From Amaranthus tricolor (taxonomy: Eukaryota > Streptophyta > Magnoliopsida > Caryophyllales > Amaranthaceae): a DNA stretch of 64,000 nt. The notes beneath the pieces are model-generated. The model had not been told where the DNA came from, ran no database searches, and saw only the letters and a program-made list of their open reading frames with translations. Of the stretch, positions 23,901-34,413 are shown piece by piece (the stretch's first letter is position 1; every line of letters begins with the position of its first letter). The position numbers and the translations under genes are program-made. The stretch spans positions 9,501,485-9,565,484 of the forward strand of contig NC_080058.1 of assembly GCF_026212465.1 (NCBI RefSeq). Direction: 5' to 3'.

Positions 23901-26605
23901 TTTGTTCAACTCCCTGAAAAACTTGTTTTGTGCTTGCAGAACCTGATGTCCTTCCTCTTCAGAGTCGATATTTGCATCTTCATGAATTGTTCATAGATGA
24001 CATAATTTGGGTTGATGATACTGATAGTCTGCAAAAAGCTACTTCTTATATTGAAGGGTGTAAGGTAGTTGGTGTAGATTGTGAGTGGAAGCCTAACTAT
24101 GTGAAAGGTAGCAAAGCCAACAAGGTACCTTGTCAACATCATACTTATCTTGTTATTTTTTTGTTCATATTTTTTTTTTGCTTTTTTTGGCAATTTAAAG
24201 AATTTTATTATTGACCAAGAACAAAAACAAGCAAGAAATAGACAAACAAACTACAGATGCACTCTTTACAAATCACATTAGTATGCTATCTAACCCATCT
24301 TCTAGGAAGGGTTTCTAGGTATCATCCTTCATGTGTTTAGAGGAGGTTCATCCCAATAAAACTAAAGGGGACCAAAAAGAAGATTCAAAAGATTATATAC
24401 AAAGTTGGACTCGATGAATTGTTTTCTTCTTGATAAGCCATGAGATCTAACTTTGATGTTACATTTAACCCGACTAATAACAGACAAAAAAAGATTTATA
24501 ATTCCATAGACTCTCATTTCTATTCCGCCATATCCAGTTAACTAGTCATGAGATAGCAGCACAAACCTTAAACTTTCTATGAGGAGACATCTTCCAATAC
24601 TTGAGAATAATAAGCCTTTGCCAATCTCCATAACAAGAATTTTAATCTTGATTCTAAGATCTTGCAGAAAACAATGACGGAATGCACAATCGAAGAAGAG
24701 GTTTTGCTGAGTTTGAATATATTTAGCAGACACACAGCAAGCAGTGTCATTAACAACATTGATCAAGGCAAGAAACAACCTTGTTTTCAGTCTATTCACG
24801 GCAGCAAGCAAATCTGAACTTAGCGGTTGAAGTTGTTAATACATACCAACAATATAATAGGGACCAGGAGTTGTAAAAAGGTTCAAATAATTCACCTTCT
24901 TCTTAACTTTACACAGGTGTCTTAGAAACCAACTACCAACTGCACTAGGTTGGAAAGCCACCAGTCAACCCCTTTGATAAATCTACCATGCACCTATTTA
25001 ACCTAAAGAGTGTCCTCCTTTACATGGATCTTCCACACAAGATTACCAACAACATAAATCTAGGTTATCATGTTCCTAAATCCTGATAGTAAGACTCCCA
25101 ACTTTTTAAGGGGAACAAACAGACTCCCAACCCACATTACTAGGCTTAAGGCTATTAGCATTCAGTAACCCTACGCCACAAGTAGAATTTGATGATAACA
25201 TTGATTCTCTTGAGAATATATTTTGGGAGAAGCATGATTTGAGACTATAAGTTAGTCTCACTAAGGAGGATATAATACACCAGGCTAGGTAATAGATTTT
25301 TTGCTTGCCCACTTTGATCTTGGAGTTAATTTTCTCAATAAGCATGTCACAATCCTTTCCTTTAAGTGGCTTAGTAAAAATGGGGTGCCCAAGGAATGGA
25401 AGGAAAAAGAGCCATGGGCTAAACCAAAACTATTACACATGTATTGAGCTAAGGACTAAGGAGGGAGGGATACCGGTGGTGTAAACAATACTTTGGGTAT
25501 CTAGGTAATAATAAAAACCGTTAGTGCAGAATTCATTCACAGCTTTAACAATGTCACAACTAATCACTTCTCAGGCTTATTTAAAGAAACAACTATTTAA
25601 ACCATCTATACCAATCCTCAGAGATGGACCACAGAGCATTTTTGATCTTATCATGTGATAACTTCAAGTGAAGCATTTTTTTGTTGTATAACTTGTGTCT
25701 TAAGTCAATGATCTCTATGTTTAGATCCTTCCTACTCTTCATCTCAAAACGAAGGTCTTGATAAAAAGAGCAAAACATCGCGTTAATAGCATTTTTATCG
25801 GTGATGATTCTTTCATGAACATGTAGAGCTTTGGTATTGTCATTCCCATGATGAAGCTTATTCAGTTTTGCCTTTTTGTTCCAAAAAGGATCAGTAGTTT
25901 TCTTCATCTTTTAACAAATGAGCAGCTTTTTTTCTCTTTGTTGGCTAGTGAGGCATCATTTGGAGACAAATTAAGCAAGTGTTGGACATGTGACTCAGAG
26001 CAACAACCCTTGGACTTCTAGAGGATCAAACTCTTTAAAACATTTCTTCACAACCTTCAACTTTTGCTGAATTTGAAAGCTAACATAATTAAAATCAGTG
26101 AAAGACCAAGCATGATTGAATATATTCAAACTAGTGTCACTTGATTTGCGGTTTGATTTGGTTTGTTATACTAATCTGGATTCATGATTTGCTAGTTGCT
26201 AAAATTGTTGTTCGCTGGGTTAGGTCGTTTGATATTACTTACAATTTACGTATTACCTACAATTACAATGAATTAGCCCCTACAAAATCGAAAGTCTTTA
26301 AAAGAAATAAGAAAATTAACTACATGATTTTAAAAAAAAGGCAAAAAAATAAAAGAGAAATTGGAAAAAACAAATAAAAAAGAAAAGAAGCTCATTAGCC
26401 AATTATATTCATTTAAAAGCTCTAAAAATAAATTATAAAGATATAAATGAATAAAAAGGTGAGAAAAACAAAAATTTATCAGAAATCATATGAGTTTTAA
26501 AGGTAAAAAGTTTGGGGAAACATAAAGATATCACGTGGGTTTGAGTTTAAGGCACACCTTCCTTCTTCTCAATCTCTCTTCGTCCTCCATCGTTTTGCAA
26601 AAAGG

Positions 26606-26657
<52 letters not shown>

Positions 26658-29600
26658 CAAATCATTAATGGCATTCACCAACAAGCAATACTTTTGTTAT
26701 CTTCAGTCTCCAGGTATTCTTTCTCACATCTTACTTTTGGAATGGTTATTTAACTAATTCATATCGCGAATCATGGCGATTTGACTCGCAAACAACCCCA
26801 ATTGCAAACCATCTAGTCCAATCGAGTAGTGAGCGAAATATGTTACACTAATTTAAAAACTTATAGTGGTTAGCGTCTCAGCGAGGTAGTTAAAGAATCA
26901 AAAGGGCCTATTATTACCTTTGATGTCTTTGTGAAACTGCACTAGAGCAGGAATCACCATCAGGTAAGAAGTAAACTTCAACATTGTTGAAGATGTTAGA
27001 CCAATCCATGTTACCAACAACCTTATCAATCTAGGAGAAAATTCTTTGCTTACCATGTTGCTTATTAGACTCGGTGGAGAATGTCCTGGTGTACTTAACA
27101 TCTTCCAAGCCAGAGTAATTAAGGCAGTCCCTTAGAGGCATGATATCAACCTCTATCATTACTAGATCTTTCTTTAACATTAATGATGATGTTAAAGTCA
27201 TCAACAATAGTTCATGGCCCCTTAATGGACTTTAGAACAAATAACCAGTTGATTCCAAAGAATCTCTCTATCCTTCTTGTGGGAGGCAGCATAAACAAAA
27301 GTACAAAATAAAGAGAACCAGCAGCACGAGACACTTGCAGTGTATAATGTGGTAACTCCTAAAAATTAATTCGTAATAATCTTATTGCCCTTCCATCCAA
27401 TAAGGATTCTGCCATTATCATGATGACCTAAATTATGAGTGAAATCCCAACTCGGACACACAATATCATAGACTTTACCTATATTATGCCGTCTACCTTT
27501 GGTTTCAAGAAGGCTAAACAAATTATAATTTTGATTGTCATACGATCTCTAACCACAAATTTTTTGGTTTGTTGTTTAGCCCTTTAATGTTATAATTAGG
27601 ATTTTATTCATGGCAAGGAGTGGGGCTCCACCCCTGGCATCTGTTCTTCCCTAATGTCTCCTCCAACATCCATATTACAACCAGGACCTTCAATATCATC
27701 ATTACCATCGTTACCATGAGAGTCATTAGATTCTTATATCAACTAATTAGAAACCCTCCTCATCAACTATTGGAGCAACAATAGCCGAGGCTTAGGAACC
27801 ATTGTTGCTTATGACCCATTTTGCAGTTTTTACCAATGTGTCTGCTGACATTTCGAGCAAGTGGTTGGCTTCCATTCATACTTAACCACTTGAGGAAAGA
27901 GGCAATCCACCTCATTTGTAAAGAAGCTACATTTAGGAAAAGAGGCAAAAACGTAATCTATCTTTGTCGGCAGTGGCTTGGTTCATTTTAATGACTTTGC
28001 TCAGTTGTCCAGCAATCTTGAACAAAGGTTTTTTTGTCAAACAGAAATCTATTTATATCAAGGATCTCATGCTTGTTAGCCAGAGACTGAAACCTCACTA
28101 TGAATATACCTTTATCCAATGAACAACTTTGTCTACACCAAAAGCTTTTCAAATAGTACGAACAATACCTTCAATAACAAACAACTGAAGGCTGCCAATA
28201 AGCAGTTTTATCCTCTATATCTTCTAAATCAATTTTCACAAAAACAGTGGAGGGTGAAAAATGGAGGATCAGAAATAATCTCTTTCAGGGTAATCTGAGA
28301 TGGACCTCAAACCCATTGAGAGCTGAAATCCAAGCTAAGGGTTGCCTTTTGAGGGCCATCTTCGTAGATGCTGCGGAGGTTACTGTTTCATTGGGTGACA
28401 TCGAGGTTTTGGTGTCACTAATAACTTGAGTCTCATCAACAACAGTGATAAGAGGATGGAGTGGGAGAGGGAACAACCACCATTTTCTTGGCTGGAGCTT
28501 TGGCCTTCGCTTTCTTTGCTATGGCATGGTGCACGTTAGAGAGTAAGGAGTAACATGCGCCTGCGGAGAAAACTTGTGCTCCAAGTCCTTGTTCATATTT
28601 TTTCAACTCCATAAAGTTATTCGTTAGTGTCACTTTTGTGAAAAGATAACCCAAAGAAGACCACGAATGTTCATTAGGCTTATAGTTTAAAGAATTGTAA
28701 TTCTGCTCCTTGTACTCGGTATTATGGATGTTTTGGAGTTTATTTGAGTATGTCTTTTGAAGCTAAGACAAAACTCTGCTCTGGGCTAGTTGAACTATTG
28801 TATCTTGAAATGGTCCTAGCTTGTAGTTCTTGAATGAGTGTTTTAAAATTTCTATTCAGGAATTGGGTTCCTTTCGAGCTAATTGATTTAATGTTAATGA
28901 GTGTATACTTAATGTGGCCATTTCATGAAACTTGATGAATATTCTGCTCGTCAACTTGGACTTTTTGCTATTAGGTTCAGGTCTCTTTCACTCTTTCCTA
29001 TCCTAATATTTCCTTTACCCCTTCCTTGATTAACAGGTTTCTATTATGCAAATTGCTTCGGAAAAGATCGCTTTCATTGTTGATTTGATTAAGCTGTATG
29101 ATGATGCTCCTGAAATTATGAACAGCTGCTTATCTCGCATTCTGCACTCTCCTAGAGTTCTAAAGCTTGGTATGTGTATCATTTACATTCTTTTGTGATT
29201 CTTTAGCTCCCTTTTATTAAAGTGTTCTTCGCACTACAACACATACCATATATATCCAAATCATTTTTGTGTTGTGGTTACCAGATGATTTCATTTTTTT
29301 GACATCGCGATCTTTATTTATTTATTTTTGAATATATATAGGTTATAATTTTCAATGTGATATGCATCAGTTAGCTCAGTCTTACCAAAATCTGGACTGT
29401 TTTAAGCGCTTTGAAATGCTTCTCGACATTCAGAAAGTATTTAAAGAGCCTTGCGGTGGGTTATCTGGCCTCGTAAAGGTACATTACATCATCTATCTAT
29501 TGCCAATTTCTTTTCTCGGGCCTCATGTGTGTATATTTCCCGTTCTACTTGTCTTTCTAATAATTCCCAAGTATACACACACTACTTCGTTTTTGATCTT

Positions 29601-30262
29601 TCAAATATCAACCGTACCCTTCTTTGTAGAAAATATTGGGAGCTGGTCTAAACAAAACAAGAAGGAACAGCAACTGGGAACAAAGACCTCTTACTCAGCA
29701 GCAAGTCGGTTCTGTTGTCTATTTCTGTTTTGATTATATCTTGTGTTGCGCCATATGTTCTTATTTGATTATTATGGATATTTGCAGTTAGAGTATGCAG
29801 CTCTCGATGCGGTTGTTCTAGTTCATCTATTCCACCATATCGGCAGCCACTCTCAACCACTAGATGTCCACGACAAAACTGCCAAAATGGAATGGAAATC
29901 CCACATTGTAAGTACACCGATTAAACCAAATGGTTTTCTTTTAAAAGCTGTGACTGGATGTCAATTATCGAACATTCAGGGTTCAGGTGAACACAATACT
30001 CTCTGCAAGAGTTCCCATATCTCGAAACTATCGTATAGCATGCTGCATCTCATAATTTTGTACCGCTCATTTTACTCCTTGATTATCAGTTATCAATTAG
30101 ATTGTTTTCAAAGATATTGTGTGCGTTGTGCGGTTTCATTGTACTTTACCTTGGGTTGTTCTTCAGGCTTCACATATTAGTAATACCAAGATGTTGCGGA
30201 AGGACGAGTCTAGGAGTGACCTGAAATCTGAAGATGAGGACGAGCAACCCGATTTCTCTTAA
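20904..30262 (+). CDS. DEDDy 3'-5' exonuclease domain protein (Mut7/EXD type), 10 exons, 580 aa
   Basis: Exons: 20904-21048, 21408-22086, 22174-22258, 23039-23126, 23940-24124, 29037-29169, 29342-29478, 29630-29704, 29788-29907, 30167-30262. All junctions are GT-AG with consistent phase and sum to 1743 nt. The protein resembles Arabidopsis At1g56310, recognised from memory of the family. Residues 1-335 form the helical N-terminal region (SLHSFSDLSCVSPVVFLYLL near the start). The exonuclease domain follows with motif I VDCEWKP (Asp379, Glu381), motif II NFQCDM (Asp445) and motif III LEYAALDAVV (Tyr512, Asp516). The complete DEDDy set predicts an active RNA- or DNA-trimming 3'-5' exonuclease; the substrate is unknown. 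The tail is acidic (SEDEDEQPDFS). Intron 5 is 4.9 kb because of an antisense L1 insertion beginning about 45 bases after its donor site. Confidence 0.93.
24540..24830 (-). pseudogene. L1 zf-RVT domain remnant
   Basis: Minus-strand frame with LAAVNRLKTRLFLALINVV, then TACCV and KYIQTQQNLFFDCAF. It follows the zf-RVT pattern (rLpTrd...C.lC...ET..HLFF.C.f) found after the RT in plant L1 elements. Confidence 0.8.
25100..26130 (-). pseudogene. L1 reverse transcriptase remnant
   Basis: Minus-strand frame 25907-25593 contains LHHGNDNTKALHVHE and then LRHKLYNKKMLHLKLSHD and ALWSISEDW, the standard approach to the plant L1 RT. It is followed in other frames by DIVKAVNEFCTNG (about 25555-25515). Most of the catalytic palm is missing between about 25450 and 25350. 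The frame beginning at 25345 resembles the post-RT thumb region. Confidence 0.7.
26127..26888. mobile_element. Non-coding insertion within the L1, with a 49-nt A-run
   Basis: The L1 reading frame ends at GNNRPF near 26890 on the minus strand and resumes as a NIFNHAWSFTDFN-like stretch near 26110, so about 760 bases are foreign to it. The block is AT-rich and has no transposase. It includes an uninterrupted run of 49 A (26606-26654) and a leader-like C/T-rich stretch at 26560-26600. The end AGTGTCACTTGATTTGCGG at 26130 is hAT-like in style, but I could not confirm matching termini. Confidence 0.45.
27760..28660 (-). pseudogene. L1 ORF1 remnant (DUF4283 and zinc knuckle)
   Basis: The minus-strand fragments begin with a Lys/Ala-rich AKKAKAKAPAKK stretch (about 28520). 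They continue through FVKIDLEDIEDKTAYW (about 28240-28195) and CRQSCSLDKGIFIVRFQSLA (about 28130-28080), typical of the plant LINE gag-like DUF4283 domain. Near 27870-27810 a YEWKPT-like stretch leads into a Cys/His knuckle. Frameshifts separate the pieces. Confidence 0.7.
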
Positions 30263-30679
30263 ATTTCTAACACTTTGAACGATTAACTGTAAATACTTGC
30301 TAGTTTAGAGAGTTTCCTCATATTCTGATTTTGAGGAAGTGCTGTACATATCTCTGCACGCATACTATGATCAGTAATGCATACGTTTGACAGGGAGCAG
30401 TTTGTGTATATTCAAAATCCCCCGTCTTTTCCCAAGGTATGCATTTACTTATAGCAATTAACTTTATAGTGCCTGTCGTCATCTTGTGTATGTTAAAGTT
30501 ACACTTTATATGCTTCGTCTTATTTTGACTTAATTTGAATCCTCGCGACTCCAACTCCGTCTTTTAACTTAGTATTTACCGCTCCTTAATCTCATTTACC
30601 AAACGAATGTCACCAGCGGAAAACAATCACTAAGGCACGTCTCCAGGCATCGATCAAGTGATCTTAGCTAGGATTGTTG
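30263..30679. other. 3' flank of the exonuclease gene
   Basis: No gene is seen. The region should include the 3' UTR and polyadenylation site of the exonuclease gene. It runs into the truncated 3' end of the antisense RTE LINE at about 30680. Confidence 0.4.
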
Positions 30680-31120
30680 CAAAAAGAAAGAGGTTTAGGG
30701 CTGAGCCTTGATGAAGATTAATTATGATTGAAAAGTTTTGTGTTGCCTCTCCACATGTCTTAATAATCGTCTTTACTTCTCAATATACATCTTAAACTAT
30801 AATAATAATGTATTTCTTAGTACCTTTTTTGTTATTGCCCACCAAATTACTTCTCTTGATACTTTGTTTTATGCTTTTTCTAGGTCAATAAAAACCATAT
30901 GCAAATCTTTTTTCTAAACTTATAATGCTCCATTATTTGTCTCTTTAGGTTAATTGCTTCCATTGTAGATTTCCCTATCTTGAATCCAAATTGGTTCTTT
31001 GATATGTTGATATATCTTTTCATACGTATCTCTACCACTCTTTCTCATAACTTCACAATGTGGCTCATCGATTTTATTCATCAATAGTCGAAGAAATCTT
31101 AGACATCTCCCTTATTCTTG

Positions 31121-31916
31121 TTGAAAGCGCAAGCCTTAAAGAGGTTTAACAAAGAAAAACAAATGAAAAATATAATGCAAAATGAACACAAGTGTTTATG
31201 AGGTATCTTGAATACCTCCCCCTCAAATATAGTTTATTATAATGAATTCAACAATTACAAATATAATAAACCTCCCTTATCTTGAGAACAATCTCTCAAG
31301 ATCACAAATACTAAAGCAAAGTAAGAACACTCTCAAGTTTCTAACAATGCAATAGCCCTCTCAACAATATGTGTGTTTGTGGTGAATGTTACTATGAGTG
31401 ATGAATCCTATTTATAAGCAAAGTATTCATCACCCTTAGTATTCCCTCATAAATCACCATAAACTCACATTAACATCCTAATTAACCATGACAATAAACA
31501 TTACAATAAACAATAGAAGTAATGCACCACATTATTGCATAGTCACTTCACATTCTGACCAAAACAGAATCCAAAGTAGTCTGCTGAACTTCCGCTCGAC
31601 CCGAGCCACTACCTCGCTCGGTCGAGCGAGCTTCCAGAGAAGCTACTGACTTATTCTACACACCTTGCTCGACCGAGCCAACACCGCTCGACCGGTCGAG
31701 CAATACTTCACTCGATCGAGTGGTTGGTTGAGCCACTCACTGTTCTGATTCTCTATTTGTTGCTTTGATCAAGCAACTCTCATCAACCGTTCTAAACCTT
31801 AAACCACCTATATTCGACACATCTTTATCGACCCTCTCTAAAGTACAAGACAAAGCATGTTCGATTATATGTTTAAAGTTAACGTCATCATTAAGATTAT
31901 TGGTACTTGCTTTAAC
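31121..31916. mobile_element. LTR-like insertion (solo LTR candidate) in the RTE LINE
   Basis: The LINE frame PNYK ends at 31922 and resumes as NKGD at about 31116, so this block is an insertion with nearly exact edges. Flanks are TCTTG (31116-31120) and ACTTG (31917-31921), consistent with a 5-bp duplication having one mismatch. The termini read TGTTGAAAGC at 31119 and GCTTTAACA ending 31917, imperfect inverted ends. It has no coding capacity. A core at 31593-31723 is dense in GCTCGACCGAGC-like palindromes, and 31400-31420 has a TATTTATA-type promoter-like word. Confidence 0.65.
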
Positions 31917-32149
31917 ACTTGTAATTGGGTAGTAGAGTAGTATTTAAGTAATTACACATCTTATTTGTCTTTCAAATATTGTTAAATAGATTAATTAGAT
32001 AACTTACTCCAATCTTTCCTAGGCATCATCATACTTGAATAAGAATATCATATGATCCAACTTCTTTCTTTAGCTTCATTTTCTTTAAAACTCGTTTCAT
32101 CTTTAATTTTTGTATTTTTTGCGCAAATTCTCTATTATATCTACGGCCC

Positions 32150-32695
32150 GTTTGGTATATGGTATTAGGGGGCGGTAATGGTAATAAAATTAAGTAATAA
32201 AAAATTTGGTTGTTTGGATGCCTTTAATGGTAATGGATGGTAATAAAATAAGGTAATGAAATTACCAAAAAGGGCCATTTTTATTACCATCAAACAACCT
32301 GGTATTAGGCTGTAATGGTAATGAAGTATTACTGTGGTAATAAAATAAGGTAATGTTGTTTCGAACTGAAGAAAAAAATAATGAAGAAAAAAAAGGTAAT
32401 GTATGTAATTATCTAAAAAAATATTATTATTACAAAAAGAATCATTAGATAGAATAATTTAAATACAATAATGCTTTTAGATACAAATATACAATAATGA
32501 AACTAAGAGTCATTACCATTTTTTATTACTAACAACCAAATGCAATCAATGGAATATTATCTTCCATTACCATTCTTTAGTCATGCACACCAAACAAAAG
32601 AATCTTCATTACCAATTCTCATATCTATTCTTTCATTACTATTGCCATTACAACATTTCATTCTCATTACTTCATTACCACCAACCAAATAGACT
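32150..32695. mobile_element. MITE of GGTAATGG type inserted in the RTE LINE
   Basis: Begins CGGCCCGTTTGGTATATGG and ends CCACCAACCAAATAGACT, whose inverse shares GTYY-TTTGGT. Both halves are rich in GGTAATGG/CCATTACC words, so the element can fold on itself. No protein is encoded. A GGCCCGTTTGG start is common among plant MITEs of the hAT and PIF types. I could not define a target duplication. Confidence 0.6.
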
Positions 32696-33660
32696 AATAA
32701 TTATTGCGTTCCCTGCAACAGTTTCAAGTTCTCCATTAAATAGCTCATTAAAATTCTCCCTTGTTGATCCTTAATTATAACATCTTGCGCTTAAATGCTC
32801 TTATCTCTTTATTATACTTTATTCCACCTATGCCTTGAGTTTTTACTTGCCTCCTCTTTACCATCCTATATGTATCTTTTTCTCCTTTTGAATTTAGTTT
32901 GTCAAGCATTTCTTTATAAGTCTTTGATTTTGCCTCACAAACTACTACTTTGCCTTGATTTTAATCTCCTTATATTTGACTAAGTGATCCTCATCCCCGT
33001 ATGTTCCTAATGCAAGATAGTATTTTTTTTCATTTTATTGATAGATGTATTTACCTCCTTATTCCTCCACTTCGTATCCTTCTTTACGACAATGGTACCC
33101 CCCTAATTCCCCTAACAGCTCCTTAGCAATTCGAGTGATGCAATTTAATCCAATTATCATCTGTATCTGAAGTCATCTCTCAATCTACTTCATTATTTTT
33201 CTCGTTTAACATTGATCTCCACCATTTTAAGCCTACATTCCTTCTTTTTTTTTTTCTTTTTTTTTTTGTCTTAAGTCTTGCTTTTAATCGAACATCTAGG
33301 AAAAGGAGTTTGTACTGGGTGACTACACACTCTCATGGGATAACCTTATAATTTAGGCCATTAGCTCTATCTATCATCAGTGTCATAAAGTACTCAATTT
33401 AGAATGTATTTGCTCTAGTTTTAGAAGTCAATTGACTTTCCTTTGTGTCGGGTGACTATACACTCTCTTCTTAAAACACGCGTTAGCAACCAACAAATTA
33501 TATGAGCGTAGTATCTAAAATTGACTTTTCTTTTGCATTCATAGTTTCATAGTCAAATCATGCATGAAAGCTTTCAGAGCCATTGTAACATACCCTTACG
33601 TGCCCATGCAAATCACCTCCAATATATAAATTTGCATTCATTGGTACATTTTAGCACCAT

Positions 33661-34413
33661 AACACCTCCAAAAAATGATGAAAACTATTATTAAAAAATG
33701 ACTTGACAATTTTTGATTATGTTTTTTGATACATAATTTTAATTCCTATTTAAAAAATTTAATTCCTTTCATTCCCATTTGGAATAGCACATGTTTAAGG
33801 ATTAACTAAGATGAATGCGTTTTTGAGTTGAATGAGGCAAATTGTTACAATTTATTGCAAGATATGGCTAGTAAGAATTCTTATATCCATATTAAGCTAC
33901 TATCTACAAAATTTATATCAATATCCGCTCTATTGAGATTTTGACTAACGAGTTCCTAGAGGTGTTCGAAATTGTATACTAGATTGATCAAGATATGAAA
34001 ATCCGGATATCTAATTTTTCGGATATTGAAGAACATGATTCGATTTCAGTCCGAAAAAAGTCTAAATTAATTTACGATTGATTAACTATTATATGACTTA
34101 TTTGTAGTTGAGAATTGTAAATATTATAAATATAATATCTAACAAGGAAAAACTCAAAAGATAACAAAAAAAAAAAAATAATAAATTTTCTCAAACACAA
34201 TCATGAATCTAGTATTAATTATTTAGTTTAAAAATGTTCAAACAGTAGTAGTTTTTGTTCAAACTCAGCTAATCTTCTTAAAATAAGTAATAATAAGGAA
34301 AGTTGATAACATGCATAAACCTATTAAATTCCTCTAGCAAAAGTAGATTGATGAACCTACTACAACTAATACATGATCTCTTAGCTTTTTAAATTTTATT
34401 AAATTAAATTAAA
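33661..34413. other. AT-rich gap between the LINE and the GDSL gene
   Basis: No gene is seen. The right part should hold the 3' UTR of the minus-strand GDSL gene. An AAATTAAATTAAATTAAACC run just beyond the stop codon (34401-34420) is a short simple repeat. Confidence 0.4.

Larger units (their letters stand above)
24169..28667 (-). mobile_element. L1-type LINE inserted antisense in exonuclease intron 5
   Basis: Read on the minus strand, the order is ORF1 (28660-27760), endonuclease (about 27200-26890), an unrelated insertion, RT region (about 26130-25100), the RT-associated zinc region (24830-24540) and a poly-A end seen as T-runs at 24170-24190. Recognisable fragments are KKAKAKAPAKK and a CCHC knuckle region in ORF1, NKQHGKQRIFSRIDKVVGN (another frame) in the endonuclease, and HLKLSHDKIKNALWSISEDW before the RT core. 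Many stops and frameshifts show it is dead. TGTTCAT at 24162-24168 and 28668-28674 may be the target duplication, although 7 bp is short for an L1. Confidence 0.82.
30680..33660 (-). mobile_element. RTE-type LINE, 3'-truncated, split by two later insertions
   Basis: Minus-strand fragments run in family order. Endonuclease end: GGDLHGHVRV and VNFRYYAHIICW-like pieces (33640-33480), then a SPQ/HPVQTPFPR-like stretch (about 33310). Linker: KIAKELLGELGGYHCRKEGYE-like (about 33140-33060) and VCEAKSKTYKEMLDKLNSKG (about 32940-32885). Then RRYNREFAQKIQKLKMKR (about 32145-32085), a CLGKIGVSYLINLFN stretch (about 32015), PNYK|NKGD (split by the insertion) and finally LHQGSAL (about 30705), where it is truncated. 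Stops are frequent. A MITE (about 32150-32695) and an LTR-type insertion (31121-31916) interrupt it. Confidence 0.75.
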
